Positions 27,868-41,863 of a DNA stretch of 64,000 nt are shown here, piece after piece. Position 1 is the stretch's first letter, and each line of letters starts with the position of its first letter. The notes beneath the pieces are model-generated. The model was given only the letters and a program-made list of their open reading frames with translations. It was not told the DNA's origin and did no database searches. A program made the translations under genes and the position numbers. Source of the DNA: Brevundimonas mediterranea (GTDB lineage Bacteria > Pseudomonadota > Alphaproteobacteria > Caulobacterales > Caulobacteraceae); contig NZ_CP048751.1 of the NCBI RefSeq assembly GCF_011064825.1, forward strand, positions 1,054,001-1,118,000, written 5' to 3'.

Positions 27868-29010
27868 ATGAGCATCACCACCCGCGCCGCCGTCCTGTCC
27901 GCCATGGGCGCCGCGCACCCCTACCGCGACAGCCGCCCCCTCTCCATCGAGACGGTCACGCTGGACCCGCCCGGTCCCGGCGAGGTTCTGGTCGCGATCA
28001 GGGCCGCCGGCCTGTGCCACTCGGACCTCAGCGTCATCAACGGCGACCGTCCCCGCCCCCTGCCCATGGCCCTGGGGCATGAGGCCGCAGGCGTGGTCGA
28101 GGCCCTGGGCGACAGCGTCACGGACCTCGCGGTCGGCGACCACGTCGTCATGGTCTTCATGCCGTCCTGCGGCCATTGCGACCCGTGCGCCGGCGGCCGT
28201 CCCGCCCTGTGCGAGCCGGGCGCCGCCGCCAATGGCAAGGGCGAGCTGCTGTCCGGCGCCCGCCGCCTCTTCCGCGAGGGCGAACCGGTCAATCACCACC
28301 TCGGCTGCTCCGCCTTCGCCGAACGCGCCGTCGTCTCGCGTCGCTCCCTGGTCAAGATCGACCCCGACCTGTCGTTCGAGGAGGCGGCCCTGTTCGGTTG
28401 CGCCGTCCTGACCGGCGTCGGCGCCGTGGTGAACACCGCAGGGGTCAAGGCGGGTCAGAGCGTCGTGGTCATCGGCCTGGGCGGCGTGGGCCTGTCCAGC
28501 GTCCTCGGCGCCCTCGCCTCCGGCGCCTCGCCGGTCGTCGCCGTCGATCTGTCGGAGGACAAGCTGGCCCTGGCCCGCACCCTCGGCGCCACTTCAGGCT
28601 TGGTCCAGACCGTCAACGGCGCCGATCCCGATGCGGTGGATCAGGTCCGCGCCCTGACGAACGGCGGCGCCGACTTCGCCTTCGAAATGGCCGGCTCGGC
28701 CCGCGCCCTCGACACCGCCTGGAAGATGACCCGGCGCGGCGGGACCACCGTCACCGCCGGCCTGCCCCCGCCCGAGGCGGCCCTGGCCGTCAACATCGTC
28801 TCCCTGGTGGGCGAGGAGCGCACCCTGAAGGGCTCCTATATCGGAACCTGCGTCCCCAGCCGCGACATCCTCCGCTACGTCGCCCTCTACCGCCAGGGCC
28901 GGCTGCCGGTGGACCGGCTGATGAGCGGCGTCATCCCGCTCGACGACATCAACGCCGGCTTCGACCGCCTGCACGCCGGCGAGGTGGTGCGGCTGGTGGT
29001 CAGGCCCTGA
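27868..29010 (+). CDS. Zinc-dependent alcohol dehydrogenase (class III-like MDR)
   Basis: 380 residues, medium-chain dehydrogenase/reductase. Catalytic zinc ligands are in GLCHSDLSVINGD and GHEAAGVVEALG; the structural zinc site is the four-Cys cluster CGHCDPCAGGRPALC; the NAD site is VVVIGLGGVGLSSVLGAL (GxGGxG). The layout matches the class III/formaldehyde or aryl-alcohol dehydrogenase branch. GCLLTGVGAV-like FGCAVLTGVGAVVNTAG is typical. The substrate is unknown. It is monocistronic and convergent with the S9 peptidase gene. Confidence 0.9.
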   Translation: MSITTRAAVLSAMGAAHPYRDSRPLSIETVTLDPPGPGEVLVAIRAAGLCHSDLSVINGDRPRPLPMALGHEAAGVVEALGDSVTDLAVGDHVVMVFMPSCGHCDPCAGGRPALCEPGAAANGKGELLSGARRLFREGEPVNHHLGCSAFAERAVVSRRSLVKIDPDLSFEEAALFGCAVLTGVGAVVNTAGVKAGQSVVVIGLGGVGLSSVLGALASGASPVVAVDLSEDKLALARTLGATSGLVQTVNGADPDAVDQVRALTNGGADFAFEMAGSARALDTAWKMTRRGGTTVTAGLPPPEAALAVNIVSLVGEERTLKGSYIGTCVPSRDILRYVALYRQGRLPVDRLMSGVIPLDDINAGFDRLHAGEVVRLVVRP

Positions 29011-29025
29011 CCACCAGCCCTGAAG

Positions 29026-31500
<2,475 letters not shown>

Positions 31501-31619
31501 CCGAAATCCCCCACAAGTTACAAGCGTGAAACCTAACGACACCCGACGCGCGCCGCCAAGCCGTTTTGACGTTACACTGTCACAGTCGCTCTACTGGCCC
31601 GATGGACCGCTCAACGAAA

Positions 31620-31644
31620 ACGGCGGCCCCGTCGGGGCCGCCGT
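31620..31644 (-). terminator. Intrinsic terminator after the autotransporter gene
   Basis: On the minus strand ACGGCGGCCCC and GGGGCCGCCGT (3-nt loop) form an 11-bp stem followed by TTTCG. It lies 23 nt beyond the autotransporter stop. The T-run is short, so strength is uncertain. Confidence 0.65.
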
Positions 31645-31666
31645 CTCCACGTCCCGACCCGGTGGA

Positions 31667-34600
31667 TCAGAACTTCATCGTCACCGTGGCGTTGTAGGTC
31701 TGGTAGTCCAGATCCTCGCGATCGACCATCGAGGCGGCCTTCAGCGTCACGCCGAACCGGTCGCCCTCGATGGCGACCGAACCGCCGATCTCGGCCCATT
31801 CGCTGTCATTGCTGGCGCCGGCGAAGACCCCGCCGAAGCCGTCGGCCGCGACGAAGGCGGCCTCGACATTGCGGTTGTCGCCCGCCAGCTCATGCACCCA
31901 GCGCACGTCCAGCGCCGGCTTGATGCTCCAGCGGCCGCGACTTGTCTCGCCGCCGACCCGCAGGCCGATATGGTGCTGCAGCGAATCGAACGACTGGTCG
32001 GCGACGCTCAGGGCCGCGACCCCGCCCGTCTCCTGATAGGCGTCCAGATCGACCGAATAGGCGTTCAGCCCGATGTTCGGCTGCAGCTTGAGCCCGCCGC
32101 GCGTCAGGTTGAAGCCCAGTTCGGCCCCGCCGCTGACCACCTTGCCGTCCGTCTCCCCGTCGGCGCGGAAGCTGGCGCCGCCGATGGCGAAGGCCCGTTC
32201 GGTGTCCAGATCCGCCGCGCCATAACCGACCTTGGCCCCCAGATAGGCGCCGTAAGCCAGGTCCACCGCCCCATAGAGGGTCGCCTGAACCTGACGGCTG
32301 TCGGCCGTGCTGATCCCCTCGGCGAAGTCGGACTCGCCCTCGGCATAGGCCAGGCTGGCCCCCACGGTCAGGGCGTCGATGGTCCGTTCCAGGCCGCCGA
32401 CGACATACCAGGCGCTCTGGTCGTCGCTGCGGCTGTCCGCCAGGGTTCCGCGCAACTGGCCCGCCTCGCCCTCGATGGCGCCGGCGCCGAAATAGGCCGA
32501 AACTCCCTGTTTCCATCCGCCCCAGCGCGCCCGTTCCTGGGCCTGGCGGGTCGCCATGCCGGCCGCTGCGGCCGTCGCCGCCGGATCCAGCGACGCGACC
32601 TCCACGCCCGACCCGATCAGGGTCAGGCCTTCGCTCGCCCCGCCCGAGCGATCCCGCGCGATCCGTCCGTCCACCACGCCGCGCAGAGCCTCGGTCTGGG
32701 CCGACAGCAGGGTCACGCCGGAGTGGGCGGCGAAGGGCGACAGGCTCTCCAGCCCGGCCTCCAGGGCCTCGCCTTCCAGCAGGTCCGTCTGGGCGTAGAT
32801 GTCGCCCAGGGCCGCATAGTCCGTGGCCCGCGCCGCATCCAGCATGCCGCCGACGGTGCGTTGGGCGCGCGAATTCGGATTGATGAAGTCCAGATAGGAC
32901 GCGGCCTCGATCTCCACCTCCACGCTGGTCGTGGTGTAGTCCAGCACCGGGTACAGCACGCCCGAGATGTCGGTGACGGCGTCGAATTCGCCGTCGATGG
33001 CGCCCTGGGCCGTCAGCACCGTATAGGTCTGGCCGAACTTCGGCGCGCTGATGAAGTTGAGCCCCAGCAGCCCGCCCAGCGAGGCAATGCCGGCCGTGCC
33101 CTCGAAACTGTCGGCCAGAACCGTCAGACGGTCGGATTGATCACCACCGATGTCGATGAACAGGCGCGAGCCCGACGCCAGCACCAGATCGCTCAACAGG
33201 GTCAGCTCGCCGATCTCGCCCTGCCCGCCCGGGGCGATCGAGCCCATGGCCGAGGTCAGCACCGTGGAGTCGACTACGCCCGAACCGCTCAGAACCCCGC
33301 CCGCCAGCAGCATTTCAAAGGTCAGCAGCGCGCCGTCCACGTTCAGCTGGCCGGCCCAGACGCCGACGTCGTTCTGGGCGAACAACAGGCCGTCCGCGCC
33401 GATGTCCAGCACCGCGCCGCTGGTCCCGATGGTCAACCGGTCGATGACGGCGGGGGCGTTCAGCGTCGTCGTTCCCGCCGACATCAGGTTGACGTCGTAG
33501 AACAGCGGCTTCTCGCCGGCCAGCACATCGCCCTGGACGTTGAACGGCACGAAATTCGTCGAACCCGGTCCGCCCGGAACGATCTCGAACGGCAGGGTCG
33601 CGCCCGGCGCCGCGCCCACCGCCGAGGCTTCGTGCCGCACCGCCAGTCCGGAGGCGGTCTGACCGCGCGAACTGCCGGCCGCCCCGCCGGCCCCGCCCGC
33701 CCCGCCCGCGACGATCCCGCTCATATCGACGATCGTGCGGCCGCCGGTCACCTCGGCCTTGACCGGCTGAGCGCCGCCGCTCAAGCCGTCCTCGCGGTCA
33801 TGGTTGTAGTCGGCCAGTTGTCCCGCATCGGCGCAATCGCCGAAGAAGCAGATGCTGCCCCATTCGCCGCCGCGCGAATCCACGCCCTCGGCCGGCGTGG
33901 CGGGCAGGCCCGTGACCAGATTGCCGTTGGCGTCGATGATCTTGTAGTTCGGATCCATCATCTGGACCCAGTGGGTCGGATCGAACCAGTCGCCGTTCCC
34001 GCCGGTCGTGGTGACGTATTTGTAGGGGTTGTTGGCGACGATCCAGTCGGTGAACAGATACAGGGGCTGATAGCCCGCCGTCGTGCCGTAGCTGGCCGCC
34101 CCCTGGCCGTTGAAATAGCGCGATCCCAGCGACAGGACGCCCACGACCACCGGCGTGTCGAAGGCCCGATCCAGGATCAGGGGACCGCCCGAGTCGCCCC
34201 CCGCCGTCATGCCTTCGTTCTCCAGCGCGACGTCGTCGCCGAAGATGTTGAAGTCGAAGGTCGCGGTCCCGGCCGGATCGTCGAAATCGACCATATAGAG
34301 GTTCTGACTCAGCCCGCCCTGGGCGCCGTCGCCGAACAGGAACAGGTTGATGTCGTCCAGCGACGTCAGGGCGCCGATCATGTTCTCGGCGGCCCGACGG
34401 CGGAAGTCGATCCCCTGAACCGAACCTAGGGACCCCGTCCCGCTGCGGCCGTATCCGCCGGTGATCACGTGCCGGTCCTCGTCGCCGGTCAGGGGCGAGA
34501 ACAGCATGGCCCAGGTCGGCACGCCCTTGGCCGGCGAATCCAGCACGCCGATGGCGACATCGCCCTCATAGAAGCCGCCGCCCTGGGCGTCTTCCAGCGA

Positions 34601-35029
34601 GCGGGGGTCATAGAAGACCCGGCTCATATTGTAGTGCTGGTCGATATAGCTGGTGGCGTAGTCGCCGCTGGTGATCCAGTTCAGGATGCCGTCGAAGGCG
34701 TCGCCCTTGAACCCGATGCTGATCGGTCTGCCCTGGCCCTGGGATCCGTAGGCGACGTCGGGGAGGTCGTTGACGCAGTGGGCGGCGAACAGCACCGTGC
34801 GCGGATTGATCAGGCTGCCGGTGCAGACCCCCACCGAGCCGCCGCCGGTGTCGACGATGATGTTGCCGATGCCGTTGATCGCATCGGGGTCGGCCAGGAC
34901 CGGCGGCGCGTTCGGGCTGAAGTTGTCATTGGGCACCTCCGCCGCCGCCGTTCCCGCCGCCGCGATCAGCCCGATCACCGACGCCGTCGCCAGCCAGCGA
35001 CGACGACCCGTCCCGTTACGTTCAATCAT
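31667..35029 (-). CDS. Autotransporter with N-terminal trypsin-like serine protease domain
   Basis: About 1120 residues. A long signal peptide (MIERNGTGRRRWLATASVIGLIAAAGTAAA) precedes an S1 protease domain: His in VLFAAHCVND, Asp in GDVAIGVLDS, Ser in MTAGGDSGGPLIL. A passenger beta-helix follows (GTSGAVLDIGADGLLFAQND..., VDSTVLTSAMGSIAPGGQG), with a Gly/Ala-rich stretch (GGAGGAGGAAGSS). The last ~280 residues are a type V beta-barrel ending in NATVTMKF with the terminal Phe. It should be secreted through the outer membrane. The ATG at 35029 has GAGGGGAG ~8 nt upstream. Confidence 0.92.
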   Translation of the reverse strand: MIERNGTGRRRWLATASVIGLIAAAGTAAAEVPNDNFSPNAPPVLADPDAINGIGNIIVDTGGGSVGVCTGSLINPRTVLFAAHCVNDLPDVAYGSQGQGRPISIGFKGDAFDGILNWITSGDYATSYIDQHYNMSRVFYDPRSLEDAQGGGFYEGDVAIGVLDSPAKGVPTWAMLFSPLTGDEDRHVITGGYGRSGTGSLGSVQGIDFRRRAAENMIGALTSLDDINLFLFGDGAQGGLSQNLYMVDFDDPAGTATFDFNIFGDDVALENEGMTAGGDSGGPLILDRAFDTPVVVGVLSLGSRYFNGQGAASYGTTAGYQPLYLFTDWIVANNPYKYVTTTGGNGDWFDPTHWVQMMDPNYKIIDANGNLVTGLPATPAEGVDSRGGEWGSICFFGDCADAGQLADYNHDREDGLSGGAQPVKAEVTGGRTIVDMSGIVAGGAGGAGGAAGSSRGQTASGLAVRHEASAVGAAPGATLPFEIVPGGPGSTNFVPFNVQGDVLAGEKPLFYDVNLMSAGTTTLNAPAVIDRLTIGTSGAVLDIGADGLLFAQNDVGVWAGQLNVDGALLTFEMLLAGGVLSGSGVVDSTVLTSAMGSIAPGGQGEIGELTLLSDLVLASGSRLFIDIGGDQSDRLTVLADSFEGTAGIASLGGLLGLNFISAPKFGQTYTVLTAQGAIDGEFDAVTDISGVLYPVLDYTTTSVEVEIEAASYLDFINPNSRAQRTVGGMLDAARATDYAALGDIYAQTDLLEGEALEAGLESLSPFAAHSGVTLLSAQTEALRGVVDGRIARDRSGGASEGLTLIGSGVEVASLDPAATAAAAGMATRQAQERARWGGWKQGVSAYFGAGAIEGEAGQLRGTLADSRSDDQSAWYVVGGLERTIDALTVGASLAYAEGESDFAEGISTADSRQVQATLYGAVDLAYGAYLGAKVGYGAADLDTERAFAIGGASFRADGETDGKVVSGGAELGFNLTRGGLKLQPNIGLNAYSVDLDAYQETGGVAALSVADQSFDSLQHHIGLRVGGETSRGRWSIKPALDVRWVHELAGDNRNVEAAFVAADGFGGVFAGASNDSEWAEIGGSVAIEGDRFGVTLKAASMVDREDLDYQTYNATVTMKF

Positions 35030-35202
35030 GCCGTGCACTCCCCTCAAAATCCTGGGAGCCACCGTGCCGTATTATTTCCCGACTGCAATAGGCTTACGAC
35101 CAGCCTGGACCAATTTGTGTCAAAAACGTTACACCCGGTACAGCACAGCTTGGGCGCGACGACGCTCCGGGCTTCACCGGGCCCTCGCGCGACACGCCCC
35201 TC

Positions 35203-36438
35203 TCAGACCGTCACCATCCCGAACGCCGGCTCGATCCCCCGCGTCGTCTCCAGCCGCAGGAAATAGACGCCCGGCCGAAGCAGCAGCGTCGCCCGCGCCT
35301 GTCCCGGCTCCAGCAAAAGATGATCGGCCGGGATCACCGCCCCTTCGCCCCTATGCAGGGCCTGCACCAGGGCCGGCCCCTCGAACGCCGGAACCGAAAC
35401 TTCGACGGCCTTGCGCGCCGGATCCGCCGCCAGCCAGCCCGGACGCCCGGCGACCTTGGGCAGGCGCGGATGAAAGACGCTCAGATCGACCTTGCCGTCA
35501 AAAATCCTGTCGGCGAAGGCCCGTCCGGCGCGTGACACCGCGATCGGTCGCGTCGGTGCGAACCGCTCCAATACGGCGGCGACCTCCGCCGTATCCGCTT
35601 CAGGCCGGGTCGCGGGCCAGTGGCCCGACTGTTCGATGGTCAGGGGGTCGATCCCCGTCGCCGCCTTCAGCTGGCCGGCGAACCACAGCCCGCCCAGCCC
35701 CTCGATCTCCATGGCGTGACTATAGCCGCACAGGACGAAGATCCGCGCGTCGGGGCGCGGCTTCAGCACATTTTCGATCAGATTCCTGGCCTGGGCGACC
35801 TCCCGCGCGGTCGTGCGCGCGTCCATGTCGGCCTCGGCGGGCGGCTGCTGGTCCGGCCGCTGCTCATAGTCGGCGAACACATAGCCCAGGGCCGCCGCTT
35901 CCCGCACCGTCTCGGCATAGACGGGGTCGGCGATGTAATAGCCCAGCCCCTGATGAAAGGGCGCGCCGGTCCGATAGGAGTCGATCCTGCCGAAGGTCTC
36001 GGCCGCGAAGGTGTCGAAGCCCAGCGGACGCAAGGCGCGCATCACCCGCGCCGCAAAGCCGCGATGGCCCGAGACGTTGTGCGCCTCGTTCAGGATGACG
36101 ATCTGCCTGTCCGCCGCCGTCCGAACAATAGCCTCCAGAGCGTCTTCGGCCTCGGCGTCGGCCAGATCGGGCATCGGCCGGTCGGGGGACCGCGTCCGCT
36201 CGTCAAACCCGACCGCAGTCGCCTCGTCTCCGACGAAGGCGGCGAACCAGGGCAGATAGAAGCGCGCATTCTCATCGCCGGCTTCGACCTGGGCCTTCAG
36301 TTCCAGATAGAGGGGCAGATAGCGGCCCTCGGCCTGATACTGATCGCTCGCCGTCAGGGCCTCCTGCGCGCCCGCTCGCCGTCCCGCCATGGCCGCCGCC
36401 GCCATCAGCGACAGACCCAGAAATCGCCTCGTCAGCAT
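35203..36438 (-). CDS. Putative periplasmic hydrolase (ChaN/TraB/erythromycin-esterase-like fold)
   Basis: About 411 residues. A twin-Arg-like signal (MLTRRFLGLSLMAAAAMAG) suggests export. The core motifs are VILNEAHNVSGHRGFAARVMRALRPLGFDTFAAETFG and RIFVLCGYSHAMEIEG, i.e. an acidic-His cluster (NEAH, HR, ExF, GxSHA) found in the EreA/ChaN/TraB superfamily. A C-terminal beta-rich region ends in GVYFLRLETTRGIEPAFGMVTV. Function unknown; the reading as a metal-dependent hydrolase or haem-binding protein is inference. It lies between rbsK and the autotransporter on the same strand. Confidence 0.6.
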   Translation of the reverse strand: MLTRRFLGLSLMAAAAMAGRRAGAQEALTASDQYQAEGRYLPLYLELKAQVEAGDENARFYLPWFAAFVGDEATAVGFDERTRSPDRPMPDLADAEAEDALEAIVRTAADRQIVILNEAHNVSGHRGFAARVMRALRPLGFDTFAAETFGRIDSYRTGAPFHQGLGYYIADPVYAETVREAAALGYVFADYEQRPDQQPPAEADMDARTTAREVAQARNLIENVLKPRPDARIFVLCGYSHAMEIEGLGGLWFAGQLKAATGIDPLTIEQSGHWPATRPEADTAEVAAVLERFAPTRPIAVSRAGRAFADRIFDGKVDLSVFHPRLPKVAGRPGWLAADPARKAVEVSVPAFEGPALVQALHRGEGAVIPADHLLLEPGQARATLLLRPGVYFLRLETTRGIEPAFGMVTV

Positions 36439-36492
36439 CACCGCCCCACACGCAACCTTCAGGTGCGATCCAGCGACACTATAGCGAGGCCG

Positions 36493-37341
36493 TCAACCCG
36501 CCAGCAGCGCCTCGACCTCATGCCGCTCCGGCGCCGACGGCTGGGCGCCGGGCCGCGTCGCCGCAAAGCCCCCCGCCGCGCAGGCGAAGCGCAGGGCCTG
36601 CGTCGGCTCCATGCCTTCCAGCAGGGCCACGGTGATGGCGGCGACGAAGGCGTCGCCGGCGCCGGTGGCGTCGACCGCCTCGACGGTCGGCGGGGTCGCC
36701 CAGGCCATTTCGACGCCGCGCTGATACATCGCCGCGCCCCTGGCGCCCTTGGTCACCACCACCCGGCCGCCGCCGCGGTGCAGGCCGTCGCCATAGAAGG
36801 CGGCCTCGGTCTCGTTGACGACGATCAGGTCCGCGCGGCGCAGCAGCATTTCCGACACCGGCTGGGCGGGGGCCAGATTGGCGCAGACGAAGCCTGTGGC
36901 CCGGCCCACCGCCGCCTCCACCGTCTCGACCGGCAGCTCCAGCTGGACGATCAGGGCGCCCTCGATCCGCTGCGGCAACTGCTCGGGCGTCACCAGATGA
37001 TTGGCGCCGGCCGCCACCACGATCTGGTTCTCGCCCGTCGGATCGACGGCGATCAGCGCGACGCCGGTCGGCGCCGCCACATCCGTCTCGACCCCCGCCA
37101 GATCGACGCCCAGGTCCGACATCAGGGACAGGGCCTCGCCGGCCAGGGAGTCGTTGCCGACCCGGCCGATCAGGCTGACCTCGGCGCCCAGTTTCTCGGC
37201 GGCATAGGCCTGGTTGGCGCCCTTGCCGCCCGGATAGCGGGCCAGGCTGGCCCCCGTCACCGTCTCGCCCGGCGCCGGCAGCCGGGGCGCCGTCGCGACC
37301 AGGTCCAGGTTGATCGAGCCGACGACGGTGATCCGCATCAT
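36493..37341 (-). CDS. rbsK: Ribokinase
   Basis: 282 residues, PfkB family. ITVVGSINLDLVATAPRLPAPGETVTG and YPGGKGANQAYAAEKLGAEV are the N-terminal ribokinase signature; the catalytic Asp/anion hole is VDATGAGDAFVAAITVALLEG. It phosphorylates ribose to ribose-5-phosphate. The start overlaps the nucleoside hydrolase stop (ATGA), so hydrolase and kinase are translated together: ribose released from nucleosides is salvaged at once. Confidence 0.93.
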   Translation of the reverse strand: MMRITVVGSINLDLVATAPRLPAPGETVTGASLARYPGGKGANQAYAAEKLGAEVSLIGRVGNDSLAGEALSLMSDLGVDLAGVETDVAAPTGVALIAVDPTGENQIVVAAGANHLVTPEQLPQRIEGALIVQLELPVETVEAAVGRATGFVCANLAPAQPVSEMLLRRADLIVVNETEAAFYGDGLHRGGGRVVVTKGARGAAMYQRGVEMAWATPPTVEAVDATGAGDAFVAAITVALLEGMEPTQALRFACAAGGFAATRPGAQPSAPERHEVEALLAG

Positions 37342-38273
37342 CTGGCCTTCAGCGTCTCGGTCAGCAGGTCGAACACCCCCTGTCCGTCCGCCGCCACCGC
37401 CCAGCGGTGCCGCGCCGTGGCGGGATCGACGCGGAACTCCACCGCCGTATGGCCGCGCGTCAGGTCCGAGCCCGTCTCGACCTCGATCCGGCAGGGCTTC
37501 AGGGTGAACAGCTCCGGCTTCATCAGCCAGGCGATGGGACAGGGGTCGTGCAGGGGCGGGGCGTCTGCTCCGGTCGCCTGCCGCTCGACCCGCTGCGAGA
37601 AGCGCAGCAGGGCGGCGACGGTGCGCGCCGGGTCGGTGCGGATCGTCTCGACGGCGCGGATCCGGGCCTCGGTCGCCCGCACCTGATGGGTGGCGTCCAG
37701 GCCGAAGGCGATCACCTCGCAGCCCGAGCCGAACACCACCGCCGCCGCGTCCGGGTCGGCCCAGATGTTGAACTCGGCCGAGGCGGTGATATTGCCGCCC
37801 TCGGACCGCGCCCCGCCCATGACCACGACCGGCCCCAGATGCTCGGCCAGCCGCCGTTCGCGCTTCATCGCCAGGGCCAGGTTGGTCATCGGCCCCAGGA
37901 CGGCGACGGCGACCGATCCGGCCGGGCGTTTCATCACCAGGTCGACGATGGCGTTGGCGGCGGGTCCGTCGCCGATGATGCCGGTCGGCGCGAAGGGCTC
38001 CAGGTCGCCCAGCCCCTCGGGCCCGTGGAAGTCGCCCGCGCCCGCCGGCGGTCGTTTCAGCGGCCGTTCGGCGCCGCCGAACACCGGCACGTCTTCACGG
38101 CCGGCGATCTGGCGCACCATACGGGCGTTGCGCTGGGTCAGGTGGGCGGGGACGTTGCCGCCCACGGTGGTGACGGCCAGCAGCGTCGGCTCGGCCGCCG
38201 CAAAGGCCAGGAACAGCGCCACGGCGTCATCCACGCCGGGGTCGCAATCGATGATCAGGGATTGGATAGACAC
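37338..38273 (-). CDS. Inosine-uridine preferring nucleoside hydrolase
   Basis: 311 residues. The calcium-binding DxDxxxDD motif is SLIIDCDPGVDDAVALFLAFA at the N-terminus; TVGGNVPAHLTQRNARMV, AVLGPMTNLALAMKRE, VVMGGARSEGGNITASAEFNIWADPDAAAVVF and the late HDPCPIAWLMKPE (His) are family hallmarks. It releases ribose and base from purine/pyrimidine nucleosides. It forms a two-gene salvage operon with rbsK. A promoter should lie in the divergent gap with the thiC leader. Confidence 0.93.
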   Translation of the reverse strand: MSIQSLIIDCDPGVDDAVALFLAFAAAEPTLLAVTTVGGNVPAHLTQRNARMVRQIAGREDVPVFGGAERPLKRPPAGAGDFHGPEGLGDLEPFAPTGIIGDGPAANAIVDLVMKRPAGSVAVAVLGPMTNLALAMKRERRLAEHLGPVVVMGGARSEGGNITASAEFNIWADPDAAAVVFGSGCEVIAFGLDATHQVRATEARIRAVETIRTDPARTVAALLRFSQRVERQATGADAPPLHDPCPIAWLMKPELFTLKPCRIEVETGSDLTRGHTAVEFRVDPATARHRWAVAADGQGVFDLLTETLKAR

Positions 38274-38408
38274 ATCCCTCGTTTGACGCTCCGGACGCCG
38301 GCGGGCAAGTCCGTTTCACCGCTTATCCCACGCGAATCCGACGCCTTTTCCAGCCACGCTTGCGCCCGCTTGACGTCCGCCTCCCCCGGCGTCACCCTGA
38401 GCCTCGTT

Positions 38409-40584
<2,176 letters not shown>

Positions 40585-40631
40585 TCGGCTAAGGTCGCAT
40601 ATGTGCACCGCACGTTTGGGAGCTAAGCACC

Positions 40632-41861
40632 GTGCCAATTATTGAGGGCTTCCGGGTCCAAAACTACCGTGCACTCCGCGACGTCACGTTGGGCAAGCTT
40701 TCAGGTCAGTCAGATCGGGAGCCGTTAACGCCGTTCACCGCAGTCATTGGCAAGAACGGCGCTGGGAAAAGCACTCTCTTCGACGCTTTCGGGTTCGTGG
40801 CTGATTGCTTGACCTTCGACGTAGAGACTGCGTGCGACATGAAGCAACGCGGTGGATTTGACCGCTTAAGATCGATGGGAACCTCGGAAGCGATCCGATT
40901 CGAAATCTATTATCGCGAGGCACCAAACGAGCGCCCAATAACCTATGAACTCGCAATCGCCGCAGATGCTTATGGACGGCCATTCGTTGAAAGCGAACTG
41001 CTAAAACAGCGTCGCAAAGGTCAGAAACACGGCCGCCCCTACCCATTCTTACGGCTATTTCACGGGAGAGGATTGGTATGGGCAGGGGAAGAAGCCGTAG
41101 AGCTTGAGGGTGAAGAAGACCGCGCCCAGGAATCCGTAGAGCTAACTGATCTTCGACAGCTCGGAATTGCCACCCTTGGAACGCTACGCGAGCATCCGCG
41201 AATCAAACGATTTCGTGATTTTTTGAAGGGTTGGTATCTTTCATATTTCTACCCTGACGCAGCTCGAAGCTTGCCATCTGCGGGCCCTCAAAAGCACCTA
41301 AATGAACACGGCGATAACATAGGAAACGTCGTCCAATTTATGGAGCGAGAGCACAAAACCCGCTTCAAGAACATACTTCAACGGATCGCTTCAAAGATTC
41401 CCGGCGTCACGACGATTGACACCCACGTCACTGAAGACAAACGCGTACTGCTAAGATTTAACGATGGTGCTTTCGACGATCCGTTTTTTGCTCAACAAAT
41501 GTCGGACGGCACTCTTAAGGTATTCGCATACTTACTTTTGCTAGAAGATCCCGAGCCCCCTCCCTTTATATGCATAGAAGAGCCAGAGAATGGCCTCTAT
41601 CACAAACTTCTAGAGACGCTAGCGGAAGAATTCCGAGCTCACGCTACCGGAAAAAGAAACGCGCCACAAATATTTGTTACCACACACCAACCCTATTTTG
41701 TTGATGCGCTGTCCCCAAAAGAAGTTTGGATTCTTGAAAAGGGAAAAAATGGCTTTTCTCAGGTCAGAAGAGCCTCCGATCTTAAACTAGTGACCAATTT
41801 GGTGGACGAGGGACTCCCATTGGGTGGACTTTGGTATAGTGACTATCTGGATGCTATCTAG
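40632..41861 (+). CDS. ABC-type AAA ATPase of a two-gene putative defence module
   Basis: 409 residues. IEGFRVQNYRALRDVTL opens the domain as in OLD/RecF/SMC-like ATPases; Walker A is IGKNGAGKSTLFDAF (~39-50); an insert of ~200 residues follows; then the ABC signature region MSDGTLKVFAYLLLL, Walker B FICIEEPENGLYHKLLETL and the His switch FVTTHQPYFVDAL. This is the AAA_21 layout of OLD-, PARIS- and AbiL-type ATPases. The start is GTG with GGGAG 9 nt upstream. GC is visibly lower (30/60 at 41581-41640 versus 39/60 in thiC at 39301-39360), pointing to transfer. Confidence 0.88.
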   Translation: MPIIEGFRVQNYRALRDVTLGKLSGQSDREPLTPFTAVIGKNGAGKSTLFDAFGFVADCLTFDVETACDMKQRGGFDRLRSMGTSEAIRFEIYYREAPNERPITYELAIAADAYGRPFVESELLKQRRKGQKHGRPYPFLRLFHGRGLVWAGEEAVELEGEEDRAQESVELTDLRQLGIATLGTLREHPRIKRFRDFLKGWYLSYFYPDAARSLPSAGPQKHLNEHGDNIGNVVQFMEREHKTRFKNILQRIASKIPGVTTIDTHVTEDKRVLLRFNDGAFDDPFFAQQMSDGTLKVFAYLLLLEDPEPPPFICIEEPENGLYHKLLETLAEEFRAHATGKRNAPQIFVTTHQPYFVDALSPKEVWILEKGKNGFSQVRRASDLKLVTNLVDEGLPLGGLWYSDYLDAI

Positions 41862-41863
41862 AT

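Noticed and set aside
31526..34429. 967-codon frame on the plus strand
   Set aside because: Antisense shadow of the autotransporter gene, which has full domain structure and a signal peptide on the other strand.
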